DNA of 6,507 nucleotides, taken from NCBI GenBank assembly GCA_020056155.1, contig JAGVII010000132.1:1-6507 (forward strand), read 5' to 3'. Position numbers and translations under genes: made by a program. The notes under the pieces are model-generated. The model was not told where the DNA came from, did not search any database, and saw only the letters and a program-made list of their open reading frames with translations. This document shows, piece after piece, positions 1-6,507 of this stretch (within the stretch, counting starts at the first letter, position 1; each line of letters opens with the position of its first letter). The DNA is from Afipia sp. GTDB taxonomy: Bacteria; Pseudomonadota; Alphaproteobacteria; Rhizobiales; Xanthobacteraceae.

Positions 1-1964
1 AGGTTCTGGATGCTCTGGAAGAACGCCTGCAATCCCGGCACCTGCAACGCCGTCTGCCGGAAGCGCGCGACGACAACCTGCACGGGCGCGCGCTCGTCCT
101 TCGGTTTCAGCCCGATAAAGAGCCGGCCGTAGTTCGCGGTCGCATTGGGACCGCCTGAGCCGACCGTGCTGTTGACGAATTCAACCGCCGGATCGGCCCG
201 CAGGGCATCGGCCAGCACCTTCTGCCGCTCGCTCATCGCCTGGAACGAGGTATCCGTCGCGGCTTCCGTCACGCCGACAAGGAAGCCGGTATCCTCCTGC
301 GGGAAAAATCCTTTCGGAACGATGATGTACAGCCAGACGGTTGCGCCAAGCGTCGCCAGAGTAACCACCAGCATCACGGACTTGTAAGCCAGCACGCGAT
401 CGAGCGACCACTCGTAGGCGCGAAGCCATGCGTTGAACATCGTCTCAAACCAGCGCAGGACGAAGTTGGGGCGATGGTGCGGGTCGTGCGCCTTCAGCAC
501 GCGCGCGCAGAGCATGGGCGTCAAGGTCAATGACACGAAACCCGACACGAGGATCGCCACCGAGATCGTGACGGCGAATTCGCGGAACACGCGGCCCACG
601 ATGCCGCCCATCAGCAGCACCGGAATGAAGACCGCGATCAGCGAGAACGTGATCGACAGAATCGTGAAGCCGATCTCGCGGGCGCCCTTCAGGGCGGCCT
701 CATAGGGCTTCATGCCCTGCTCGATGTACCGCACGATATTTTCGAGCATGACGATGGCGTCGTCCACCACGAAACCGACGGACAAGGTCAGCGCCAGCAG
801 CGTCATGTTGTTGATGGAATAGTCCAGCGCATACATCACGGCGCAGGTGCCGAACAACGAAATCGGAACCGCCAGCGCGGGAATGAACGTCGCCGAAGCT
901 GAGCGCAGGAACAGGAAGATGACGACGATCACGAGGCCGACCGCGATCAACAGGGTCTCCTCGACATCGGCCACCGATTCCCGAACCGACACGGAGCGAT
1001 CGAACATCACGTCCATCGTCACCGAGGGCGGAATCTGGGCGCGCAGCGCGGGCAGTTTCGCCTTGACGGCATCGACGACAGCGACCGTGTTGGCGTCCGG
1101 CTGTTTCTGGATCGCAAGCACAATGGCGCGGCGGCCATTGAACCAGGTCGCTATCTTGTCATTCTCGACGGAGTCGTAAATTCTGGCGACCTCATCGAGC
1201 TTCACCGGCGAGCCGTTGCGCCAGGCCACGACGACCTGCCGGTAATCGACGGCCTTGTTCAACTGGGCCGACGCCTGCAGCGCGATGTCCTGCTTGGGGC
1301 CGTTGAGCGTGCCGACCGGCGTGGATGAGTTGGCGCGCGAGACGGCGGCCCGGATATCTTCCAGCGAAAGTCCCCGCGCCGCGGCGGCTTCCGGGTCCGC
1401 CTGCACGCGGATGGCGAACTTCTGCGCGCCATAGATCAGGACCTGTGCGACGCCCGGAATTTGCGACAGCGTCTGACCGACGGTGATGTCGCCGTATTCA
1501 TTGACCGTCGAAAGCGGTTGCGTCTCAGAATTCATCGAAAGGAACAGGATTGGAAACTCGGCCGGATTGACCTTCCGGAACGTCGGCGGAATGATCATCT
1601 CGACCGGCAGGCGGCGCTGTGCGACGGTCAGCGCGGTCTGCACATCGAGCGCGGCACCGTCGATGCTGCGGTTCAGATCGAACTGAATCGTGATCGTGGT
1701 GGTTCCCTGCGACGAACTCGACGACATCGACGAGATGCCCGCGACGGTCGAGAGCTGACGCTCGATCGGACCGGCGACGGACGCCGCCATCGTGTCCGCG
1801 TTCGCGCCCGGCAAGGTCGCGGTGACGGCGATAGTCGGAAAATCAACCTTGGGAAGCGCGGACACCGGCAGCAGCCGGAAGCCAAACACGCCGAACGCGA
1901 TGATCGATGCGGTCATCAGCGTCGTCATCACGGGTCGTCGGATGCAAAGCTCCGATAAGCTCAT
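1..1964 (-). CDS. RND efflux pump inner-membrane permease (HAE1 / MdtB-MdtC-like), 3' end cut by the window
   Basis: Proton-driven inner-membrane transporter of a tripartite efflux pump, expected to work with the adaptor encoded just upstream. The 654 complete codons visible have no stop, so the C-terminal third of a roughly 1,030-1,050 residue protein lies beyond base 1. The start is the ATG at 1964-1962, and the N-terminus reads MSLSELCIRRPVMTTL, typical of the family. The visible layout is: TM1 about residues 12-30 followed by LPVSALPKVDFPTI; a large periplasmic porter loop to about 335, including KVNPAEFP near 130; TM2 about 338-357; TM3 and TM4, with the proton-relay pair D401-D402 in GFVVDDAIVMLEN (AcrB D407/D408); TM5-TM6; then TM7 ending in PKGFFPQEDTG (550-560) and the start of the second periplasmic loop. 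The start lies three bases after the adaptor stop with no strong ribosome-binding site, which suggests translational coupling. Substrate cannot be told from sequence. No frameshift is seen in the visible part. Confidence 0.95.
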   Translation of the reverse strand, partial: MSLSELCIRRPVMTTLMTASIIAFGVFGFRLLPVSALPKVDFPTIAVTATLPGANADTMAASVAGPIERQLSTVAGISSMSSSSSQGTTTITIQFDLNRSIDGAALDVQTALTVAQRRLPVEMIIPPTFRKVNPAEFPILFLSMNSETQPLSTVNEYGDITVGQTLSQIPGVAQVLIYGAQKFAIRVQADPEAAAARGLSLEDIRAAVSRANSSTPVGTLNGPKQDIALQASAQLNKAVDYRQVVVAWRNGSPVKLDEVARIYDSVENDKIATWFNGRRAIVLAIQKQPDANTVAVVDAVKAKLPALRAQIPPSVTMDVMFDRSVSVRESVADVEETLLIAVGLVIVVIFLFLRSASATFIPALAVPISLFGTCAVMYALDYSINNMTLLALTLSVGFVVDDAIVMLENIVRYIEQGMKPYEAALKGAREIGFTILSITFSLIAVFIPVLLMGGIVGRVFREFAVTISVAILVSGFVSLTLTPMLCARVLKAHDPHHRPNFVLRWFETMFNAWLRAYEWSLDRVLAYKSVMLVVTLATLGATVWLYIIVPKGFFPQEDTGFLVGVTEAATDTSFQAMSERQKVLADALRADPAVEFVNSTVGSGGPNATANYGRLFIGLKPKDERAPVQVVVARFRQTALQVPGLQAFFQSIQN

Positions 1965-1967
1965 TTG

Positions 1968-3104
1968 TCAGGCCCCGGCTTTGCGGCTTCGCGGCTCGAC
2001 GGCGGTGCCGTTGGTCAGCAGCAACTGGCCGTCAACGACAACACTTTCGTCGCCTTCCAGCCCGGTGTCGATGACCGACATGCCCTTGAACGTACGACTG
2101 ACCGTCACAGGCTGAACCTGCGCCTTGCCGTCCTTGACCACGAACACGAAGTTCCCGGTCTGGCTGCGCTGGACGCTTACCGACGGGACCACAACCGCCT
2201 GCTCGGTCCGGACCGTGAGCGTCGTGTTGACCAGAATGCCGGGCCACAGAACTTCGCTTTCATTGTTCATCTTGCCGCGGACGGTCGCCATGCCGGTGGC
2301 CGGATCGACGGTGTTTTCAACCATGGCGACGATGCCGGTCTCCGACTTGCCGCTGCCGGGAATTGTTGCCGTCACCGACGATTGCCCGATCTTCATCGCG
2401 TCGCGCAGTTCGCTCAGCACACGCTGGGGAATTGCGAACGTCACATAAACCGGCGCCATCTGATTGATGACCGCCAGCGGCGTCGCATCCGCGGGACGGA
2501 CGAAATTCCCGACCTTGACGGACGCAGCGCTGATGCGGCCGCTGATCGGCGCCTTGATCAGGGTGAAACTTTTCTGAACCTTCAAATTGTCGAGAAGCGC
2601 CTGATTGGCCTGGATCGTCGCAGCCGCATTGTCCGATGCCGTTTTCGCGTTATCGACATTGACCTGCGTGGTCGCGCCCTTCCCGATCAGTTCGGTATAA
2701 CGCTTCAGGTCGCGCTCGGCAGCTGCGAGCTGGGTGCGATCGCGGGCCAGATTGCCTTCCGCCTGCGCGATCTGCGCATCGATCTGGCGCGCATCCAGCG
2801 TGAACAGGAGATCGCCCTGCTTCACGCGGGCACCGTCCTGAAAGTGCACGTCGACGATTGTGGTCTCGACCCGCGATTTCAGCGCGACACTCGATATCGG
2901 TGTCACCGTGCCGATGGAATCGACATCCACAGGCACCTGTTTCTTTTCGGCCTTGGCGATTTCAACCGAAACGGTTCGCGCACGTGACGCTTGCGCGGTG
3001 GTCGCGCTCCCGGTCCACATCGAGCGGGTCGAATAGGTTGCGATTGCGGCTATGGCAATGCCGGCAATCAGCAGGGCGCGTTTCCTAAAATTATCTTTGG
3101 TCAT
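1968..3104 (-). CDS. RND efflux periplasmic adaptor subunit (membrane fusion protein, MdtA/AcrA-like)
   Basis: This 378-residue adaptor should bridge the RND permease encoded immediately downstream and an outer-membrane channel not present in the window. The N-terminus MTKDNFRKRA is followed by one hydrophobic segment (about 11-24), acting as membrane anchor or signal peptide. No lipobox cysteine is present, so it is probably not a lipoprotein, unlike AcrA. Domains in order: first half of the lipoyl domain (about 62-104, ending GARVKQGDLLFTLD); alpha-helical hairpin rich in Ala, Gln and Leu (about 105-178); second lipoyl half with TLIKAPISGRI (181-191) and VKVGNFV; beta-barrel (about 215-290); and membrane-proximal domain (about 291-370). 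Length is normal for the family. The ATG at 3104-3102 sits right before the basic-hydrophobic leader and has only a weak GTGAG-like ribosome-binding site upstream. It is first in its operon and transcribed divergently from the exonuclease gene. Substrate unknown. Confidence 0.95.
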   Translation of the reverse strand: MTKDNFRKRALLIAGIAIAAIATYSTRSMWTGSATTAQASRARTVSVEIAKAEKKQVPVDVDSIGTVTPISSVALKSRVETTIVDVHFQDGARVKQGDLLFTLDARQIDAQIAQAEGNLARDRTQLAAAERDLKRYTELIGKGATTQVNVDNAKTASDNAAATIQANQALLDNLKVQKSFTLIKAPISGRISAASVKVGNFVRPADATPLAVINQMAPVYVTFAIPQRVLSELRDAMKIGQSSVTATIPGSGKSETGIVAMVENTVDPATGMATVRGKMNNESEVLWPGILVNTTLTVRTEQAVVVPSVSVQRSQTGNFVFVVKDGKAQVQPVTVSRTFKGMSVIDTGLEGDESVVVDGQLLLTNGTAVEPRSRKAGA

Positions 3105-3266
3105 ACCGACTCACAGGAGCAGGCCGGCCAACACGTGGCAGCCATCGTTCCCCCCAACTCCATAGTACTGGTTTTCCAGCATTATTTGTATTCGACTTAT
3201 CACAGCCGCTTGAAGCATGGTACGGCATGCGCATTAAACATTGCCCACGTGACTAACGGAACCGAC
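3105..3266. promoter_or_regulatory. Divergent promoter region between the efflux operon and xthA
   Basis: This 162-bp stretch carries no gene and must hold the start signals of both divergent units. It is more AT-rich in its middle (about 3162-3240) than the flanking genes. On the minus strand, TACTAT (3167-3162) resembles a -10 box with a poor -35-like TACAAA (3190-3185) 17 bp upstream, giving a leader of about 50 bases for the adaptor. On the plus strand, TTGAAG (3210-3215) and ATTAAA (3233-3238) are 17 bp apart and would put transcription start about 20 bases before xthA. Both matches are weak. Two CACGTG palindromes (3132-3137 and 3246-3251) and an imperfect inverted repeat, GGCATG / CATTGCC (3224-3245), could be operator sites. 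That the region is regulatory follows from gene layout; the individual boxes are guesses. Confidence 0.5.
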
Positions 3267-4052
3267 ATGCGGATCGCCACCTGGAACGTTAACTCTATCC
3301 GCCAGCGGCTGGATCATCTGCTGACCTGGCTCCAGGAACGGTCCCCGGACATCGTCTGCCTGCAGGAAATCAAGTGCGTGGACGAGGCATTCCCGCGCGA
3401 GCCGATCGAGGCGCTCGGCTACAACGTGGTGACCCACGGCCAGAAGACATTCAACGGCGTGGCGCTGCTCTCGAAGTATCGGTTCGACGAAACCACCCCA
3501 CGCCTCGGCGGCGATCCCGACGATCTGCACGCCCGCTTCCTTGAGGGCGTGGTGTCGTATCCGAATGGCTCACTGCGGATCGCGTGCCTCTACCTGCCCA
3601 ACGGAAATCCTCCCGAAACAGAGAAATATCCATATAAAATCAAATGGATGGAGCGACTCCTTGAATATTCGAAGGAGCGCATGAAAGGCGAGCAGCCGCT
3701 GGTGCTGGCGGGCGATTTCAACGTCATTCCCGCCAACGGCGACGTCTACAATCCGGCGGCATGGGCGAACGATGCGCTGTTCCTGCCCAAGACCCGCGAG
3801 CGCTACCGCGCCCTGCTCAACCTTGGCCTGACCGATGCGATCCGCGCCGTGTCCGACCAGCCCGGCCAGTACACCTTCTGGGATTATCAGGCCGGTGCCT
3901 GGCCGAAGAACAACGGCATCCGGATCGACCACCTGCTGCTGTCACCGCAGGCCAGCGACCGGCTGCTTGACGCCGGCATCGATCGTCACGTCAGGGGATG
4001 GGAAAAAGCCTCGGATCACGTTCCAGTGTGGATCGATCTGGATCTCAATTAA
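3267..4052 (+). CDS. xthA: Exodeoxyribonuclease III (AP endonuclease, ExoIII/XthA family)
   Basis: Cytoplasmic Mg-dependent DNA repair enzyme that cuts 5' to abasic sites and has 3'-5' exonuclease and 3'-phosphodiesterase activity in base-excision repair. The protein has 261 residues, against 268 for E. coli ExoIII. All family motifs are in order: WNVNSIR with N7; CLQEIK with metal ligand E34; NGVALLSK (63-70); CLYLPNG with Y109; AGDFNVIP with D150 and N152; FWDYQAG (205-210); RIDHLL with D221; and the terminal SDHVPVW with D250-H251. These match E. coli E34, Y109, D151, N153, D229 and H259, so the enzyme should be active. The ATG at 3267 was chosen because MRIATWNVN is the canonical N-terminus and a GGA lies a few bases upstream. 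The frame is open back to 2991, but that would overlap the adaptor gene and add unrelated residues; the in-frame GTG at 3249 adds only six residues. It is monocistronic here and converges on the Sel1-repeat gene. Confidence 0.96.
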   Translation: MRIATWNVNSIRQRLDHLLTWLQERSPDIVCLQEIKCVDEAFPREPIEALGYNVVTHGQKTFNGVALLSKYRFDETTPRLGGDPDDLHARFLEGVVSYPNGSLRIACLYLPNGNPPETEKYPYKIKWMERLLEYSKERMKGEQPLVLAGDFNVIPANGDVYNPAAWANDALFLPKTRERYRALLNLGLTDAIRAVSDQPGQYTFWDYQAGAWPKNNGIRIDHLLLSPQASDRLLDAGIDRHVRGWEKASDHVPVWIDLDLN

Positions 4053-4090
4053 CCGGCGACCGCCTGGCGAATTCTGTTGGGGTACCGAAC

Positions 4091-4915
4091 TCAGTCCCGC
4101 CGGCCCTGCACCCAGCGCTCGAGCATCTGCAAGGCCATCGCGCGATCGTCGTCGGAGGCTTTCGCCATCGCGGTCTTGTAACTGTCCCTGATCCACGTCT
4201 CATCCGGGCCCGCGCTGTCCTGCGCCAGCGTCAGCCACATCAGGCCGCGCGCCGCCTGCCGCTGCAGCCCCTTCCCGTTGAACAACATCTGGCCGAGCAG
4301 CGCCTGCGCCTGATGCTGGCCCTTGCGCGCGGCGAGGCCGAGCCAGCGGATGCCGTACTTGGAGTCAGGGGGCATGCCGACGCCATCGAGATACATCCGC
4401 GCCAGATTGTACTGGGCTTCGGCATTGCCGAAATACGACGCGGCATAAGAGAACATTTCCCGCGCCCGATCCGGATCGGCCTTCACCCGCGAGTTGGGAA
4501 TGCCGGAGACGTAATACCGTCCCAGCGCCACAAAGGCATTGGCGACGATGGTGGCCTGCGGCGCAGACGGGCTGTCTTCCGCATGGGCGTTCGCGATCTT
4601 GCTGAAATAATCGTAGGCGCGCAGATCGTCCTGCGCCACGCCGTCGCCCTTGGCGTACATGCGGCCGAGCTTCCACTGCGCCACGGGATGACCGCCCTCG
4701 GCAGCATATCGCAGGGCGGTCAGCGACGGCGCCTGCGGGATATCGGCGGGAGGAACCGGCTTCTTCAGGACGGCGACGCCGCTCGGAGCGGCAACGATCG
4801 GCAGCGTGGCGTCCTGATTGCCCGGCGACGTGCCTTCAAAGGCAACGGCCGGACCCGCCGCGAAAACCGCGACCGTCAGGGCGGCAACGATGCCAATGCG
4901 CTCAGATGTCCGCAT
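4091..4915 (-). CDS. Secreted Sel1-repeat (TPR-like) protein, resembling rhizobial ExoR
   Basis: This 274-residue protein has a clear signal peptide: basic start MRTSERIG, hydrophobic core about 9-20, and likely cleavage after AVA at residue 25, predicting a periplasmic protein. A Pro/Ala-rich linker (about 27-65) precedes four Sel1-type helical repeats at about 71-108, 120-149, 150-186 and 187-222. Landmarks are [46 protein letters not shown] and [17 protein letters not shown] charged helical tail ends in [10 protein letters not shown]. Sel1 repeats are protein-binding scaffolds. Length, signal peptide and repeat wording resemble ExoR, which in Sinorhizobium and Agrobacterium restrains the ExoS-ChvI two-component system controlling exopolysaccharide. 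That identity is an inference from remembered similarity; a generic Sel1 protein is the alternative. The start ATG (4915-4913) lies inside the end of ilvD in another frame, with a weak GAGAAAG upstream, so it is likely co-transcribed and translationally coupled with ilvD. Confidence 0.9.
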   Translation of the reverse strand: MRTSERIGIVAALTVAVFAAGPAVAFEGTSPGNQDATLPIVAAPSGVAVLKKPVPPADIPQAPSLTALRYAAEGGHPVAQWKLGRMYAKGDGVAQDDLRAYDYFSKIANAHAEDSPSAPQATIVANAFVALGRYYVSGIPNSRVKADPDRAREMFSYAASYFGNAEAQYNLARMYLDGVGMPPDSKYGIRWLGLAARKGQHQAQALLGQMLFNGKGLQRQAARGLMWLTLAQDSAGPDETWIRDSYKTAMAKASDDDRAMALQMLERWVQGRRD

Positions 4916-6507
4916 AACACACTTTCTCAGCCGACCCGCCGGGATGGGTCACGGCGCCTTTGACAGCCGGGCCGACCTGCTGGGCATATTTCCAGAGCAC
5001 GCCGGAACCGACCTTGGTTTCACGCGGCTTCCAGGCCTTCCGGCGCTCGGCCAGTTCGGCATCCGTCAGCTTGACGCTGAGCGTACCGTTGACTGCGTCG
5101 AGTTCAATGATGTCGCCGTCGCGGATCAGCCCGATCGGGCCGCCGACGGCAGCCTCCGGTCCGACATGGCCGACGCAGAAGCCGCGGGTGGCTCCCGAAA
5201 AACGTCCGTCTGTGATGAGAGCAACCTTGCCGCCCATGCCCTGGCCGGTGAGCGCGGCCGTGGTCTGGAGCATTTCGCGCATGCCGGGACCGCCCTTGGG
5301 GCCCTCGTAGCGGATCACGAGAACTTCGCCTTCCTTGTAGGTCTTCTTGTTCACGGATTCGAACGCGTCTTCTTCGCAATCGAAGCAACGCGCAGGTCCC
5401 GTAAACTTCAACACCGACATTCCAGCGACTTTCACGATCGCACCATCCGGCGCGAGATTACCCTTCATGCCGACCACGCCACCGGTCACGGTTATCGGAT
5501 TATCGGCAGGACGCACCACATCCTGATGAGGATTCCATTTCACGCTCTTGAGGTTTTCGGCGATGGTGCGCCCGGTGACCGTCATGCAGTCGCCGTGCAA
5601 GTAACCGTTGTCCAGGAGCGTCTTCATCAGAAGCGGTATTCCACCAGCCTCGAACATATCTTTGGCGACATAACGACCGCCCGGCTTCAAATCCGCGATA
5701 TACGGTGTCTTTTTGAAGATTTCGGCGACGTCGAAAAGATCGAATTCAATTCCGCATTCGTGCGCCATCGCCGGCAGATGCAACGCAGCATTGGTCGAAC
5801 CGCCCGATGCGGCGACCACGGCCGCTGCATTTTCCAATGACTTACGGGTGACGATGTCGCGCGGACGAATATTCAGCGCGATCAATTCCATGATCTTTTC
5901 GCCCGCCGCCATGCAGAAGCTGTCGCGGATTTCATAAGGCGCCGGTGCGCCGGCCGAGTACGGCAGGGCCAGCCCGATGGCCTCGGAAACGGTCGCCATG
6001 GTGTTGGCGGTGAACTGGGCACCGCAGGCACCCGCCGACGGGCACGCCACCCGCTCGATTTCGTCCAGATCCTCGTCGGACATCTCGCCGACGGAATGCT
6101 TGCCGACCGCCTCGAACATGTCCTGGACGGTGACCTGCTGGCCGCGGAAGTTGCCGGGCAGGATCGACCCGCCGTAAATGAAGATCGACGGCACATTGAG
6201 GCGCAGCATGGCCATCATCATGCCGGGCAAGGACTTGTCGCAGCCTGCAAGCCCGATCAGGGCGTCATAGGCGTGGCCGCGGACGGTCAATTCCACAGAA
6301 TCCGCAATGGTTTCGCGCGACGGAAGCGACGACCGCATGCCGTCGTGGCCCATGGCGATGCCGTCGGTCACGGTGATGGTGCAGAACTCGCGAGGGGTGC
6401 CGCCCGCGGCGGCGACGCCCTTTTTGGCGGCCTGCGCCTGGCGCATCAGGGAAATGTTGCAGGGAGCGGCCTCATTCCAGCAGGACGCCACGCCGACGAA
6501 CGGCTGG
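4902..6507 (-). CDS. ilvD: Dihydroxy-acid dehydratase (IlvD), 5' end cut by the window
   Basis: Cytoplasmic iron-sulfur dehydratase that converts 2,3-dihydroxyisovalerate to 2-ketoisovalerate, and dihydroxy-methylvalerate to 3-methyl-2-oxopentanoate, for valine, isoleucine, leucine and pantothenate synthesis. The frame is open to the right edge and begins [17 protein letters not shown], so about 40 N-terminal residues of a roughly 574-residue protein are missing. An apparent GTG start at 6491 is only an internal valine. Three cluster cysteines are visible: in APCN (codon 6461-6459), GCDKSLPG (6242-6240) and [12 protein letters not shown] (6026-6024). A cysteine at the first site marks the [2Fe-2S] class rather than the E. 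coli [4Fe-4S] type. The Asp-Lys after the second cysteine supply the Mg site, by analogy with related sugar-acid dehydratases. [11 protein letters not shown] and the C-terminal [11 protein letters not shown] and THPGG are also family hallmarks. It ends VCYADI, overlapping the next gene by 14 bp. The promoter lies outside the window. Confidence 0.97.
   Translation of the reverse strand, partial: QPFVGVASCWNEAAPCNISLMRQAQAAKKGVAAAGGTPREFCTITVTDGIAMGHDGMRSSLPSRETIADSVELTVRGHAYDALIGLAGCDKSLPGMMMAMLRLNVPSIFIYGGSILPGNFRGQQVTVQDMFEAVGKHSVGEMSDEDLDEIERVACPSAGACGAQFTANTMATVSEAIGLALPYSAGAPAPYEIRDSFCMAAGEKIMELIALNIRPRDIVTRKSLENAAAVVAASGGSTNAALHLPAMAHECGIEFDLFDVAEIFKKTPYIADLKPGGRYVAKDMFEAGGIPLLMKTLLDNGYLHGDCMTVTGRTIAENLKSVKWNPHQDVVRPADNPITVTGGVVGMKGNLAPDGAIVKVAGMSVLKFTGPARCFDCEEDAFESVNKKTYKEGEVLVIRYEGPKGGPGMREMLQTTAALTGQGMGGKVALITDGRFSGATRGFCVGHVGPEAAVGGPIGLIRDGDIIELDAVNGTLSVKLTDAELAERRKAWKPRETKVGSGVLWKYAQQVGPAVKGAVTHPGGSAEKVCYADI

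Noticed and set aside
1461..1958. A 165-codon plus-strand open frame opposite the permease N-terminus
   Set aside because: Extremely Arg-rich, no domain, and antisense to the conserved permease; not a gene.
1965..2987. A 340-codon plus-strand open frame opposite the adaptor gene
   Set aside because: It lies antisense to a well-supported adaptor, and its translation is rich in Arg, Asp and His with no recognisable domain, as expected of a complementary-strand shadow in high-GC DNA.
2991..3266. N-terminal extension of the exonuclease III frame upstream of the ATG at 3267
   Set aside because: The extension would overlap the 5' end of the divergent adaptor gene and add residues unlike the family; the canonical ExoIII N-terminus begins exactly at the 3267 ATG.
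3615..3650. A short AT-rich patch inside xthA that might suggest foreign sequence
   Set aside because: It encodes the conserved EKYPYKIKWM stretch of the exonuclease family; Lys, Tyr and Ile codons explain the base composition.
3998..4963. A 321-codon plus-strand open frame opposite the Sel1-repeat gene
   Set aside because: It starts inside xthA and runs antisense to the signal-peptide-bearing Sel1 gene; Arg-rich shadow translation with no motif.
4818..5840. A 340-codon plus-strand open frame opposite ilvD
   Set aside because: It is antisense to conserved ilvD sequence and has a low-complexity composition with no family motif; a GC-driven shadow.
6489..6491. GTG as a possible start of ilvD
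   Set aside because: The frame stays open upstream with conserved family residues (QPFVG), so this is an internal valine and the true start is outside the window.

Overview
The window looks like an ordinary chromosomal segment of a high-GC alphaproteobacterium of the Bradyrhizobium / Rhodopseudomonas / Nitrobacter / Afipia group. I base this on the strong resemblance of the dihydroxy-acid dehydratase (DHAD) to what I remember of that group's IlvD, and on a periplasmic Sel1-repeat protein resembling rhizobial ExoR. The placement rests on recognition, not on a database search. Five protein-coding genes fill almost the whole window. I found no tRNA, rRNA, CRISPR array, insertion sequence or long repeat.

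Layout. Positions 1-1964 (minus) hold the N-terminal two thirds of an RND-family efflux permease, cut by the left window edge. Directly upstream, with only three bases between stop and start, is its periplasmic adaptor (membrane fusion) protein (1968-3104, minus). A 162-bp divergent intergenic region (3105-3266) separates this efflux operon from an exodeoxyribonuclease III gene on the plus strand (3267-4052). That gene converges, across a 38-bp gap with no clear terminator, on a secreted Sel1-repeat protein (4091-4915, minus). The start of the Sel1 gene overlaps by 14 bp the end of ilvD (4902-6507, minus), which lacks its first roughly 40 residues because it runs off the right edge.

How the genes fit together. 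Adaptor and permease form two thirds of a tripartite drug or solute efflux pump; no outer-membrane channel or local regulator is visible. Exonuclease III is a stand-alone base-excision-repair enzyme. IlvD carries out a late step of branched-chain amino acid synthesis and appears to be translated from the same message as the ExoR-like protein, although no functional link between them is obvious.

I do not see a new biological system here. The observations most worth a second look are the ilvD / ExoR-like overlap, the [2Fe-2S]-type cysteine pattern of IlvD, and small palindromes in the divergent promoter region.
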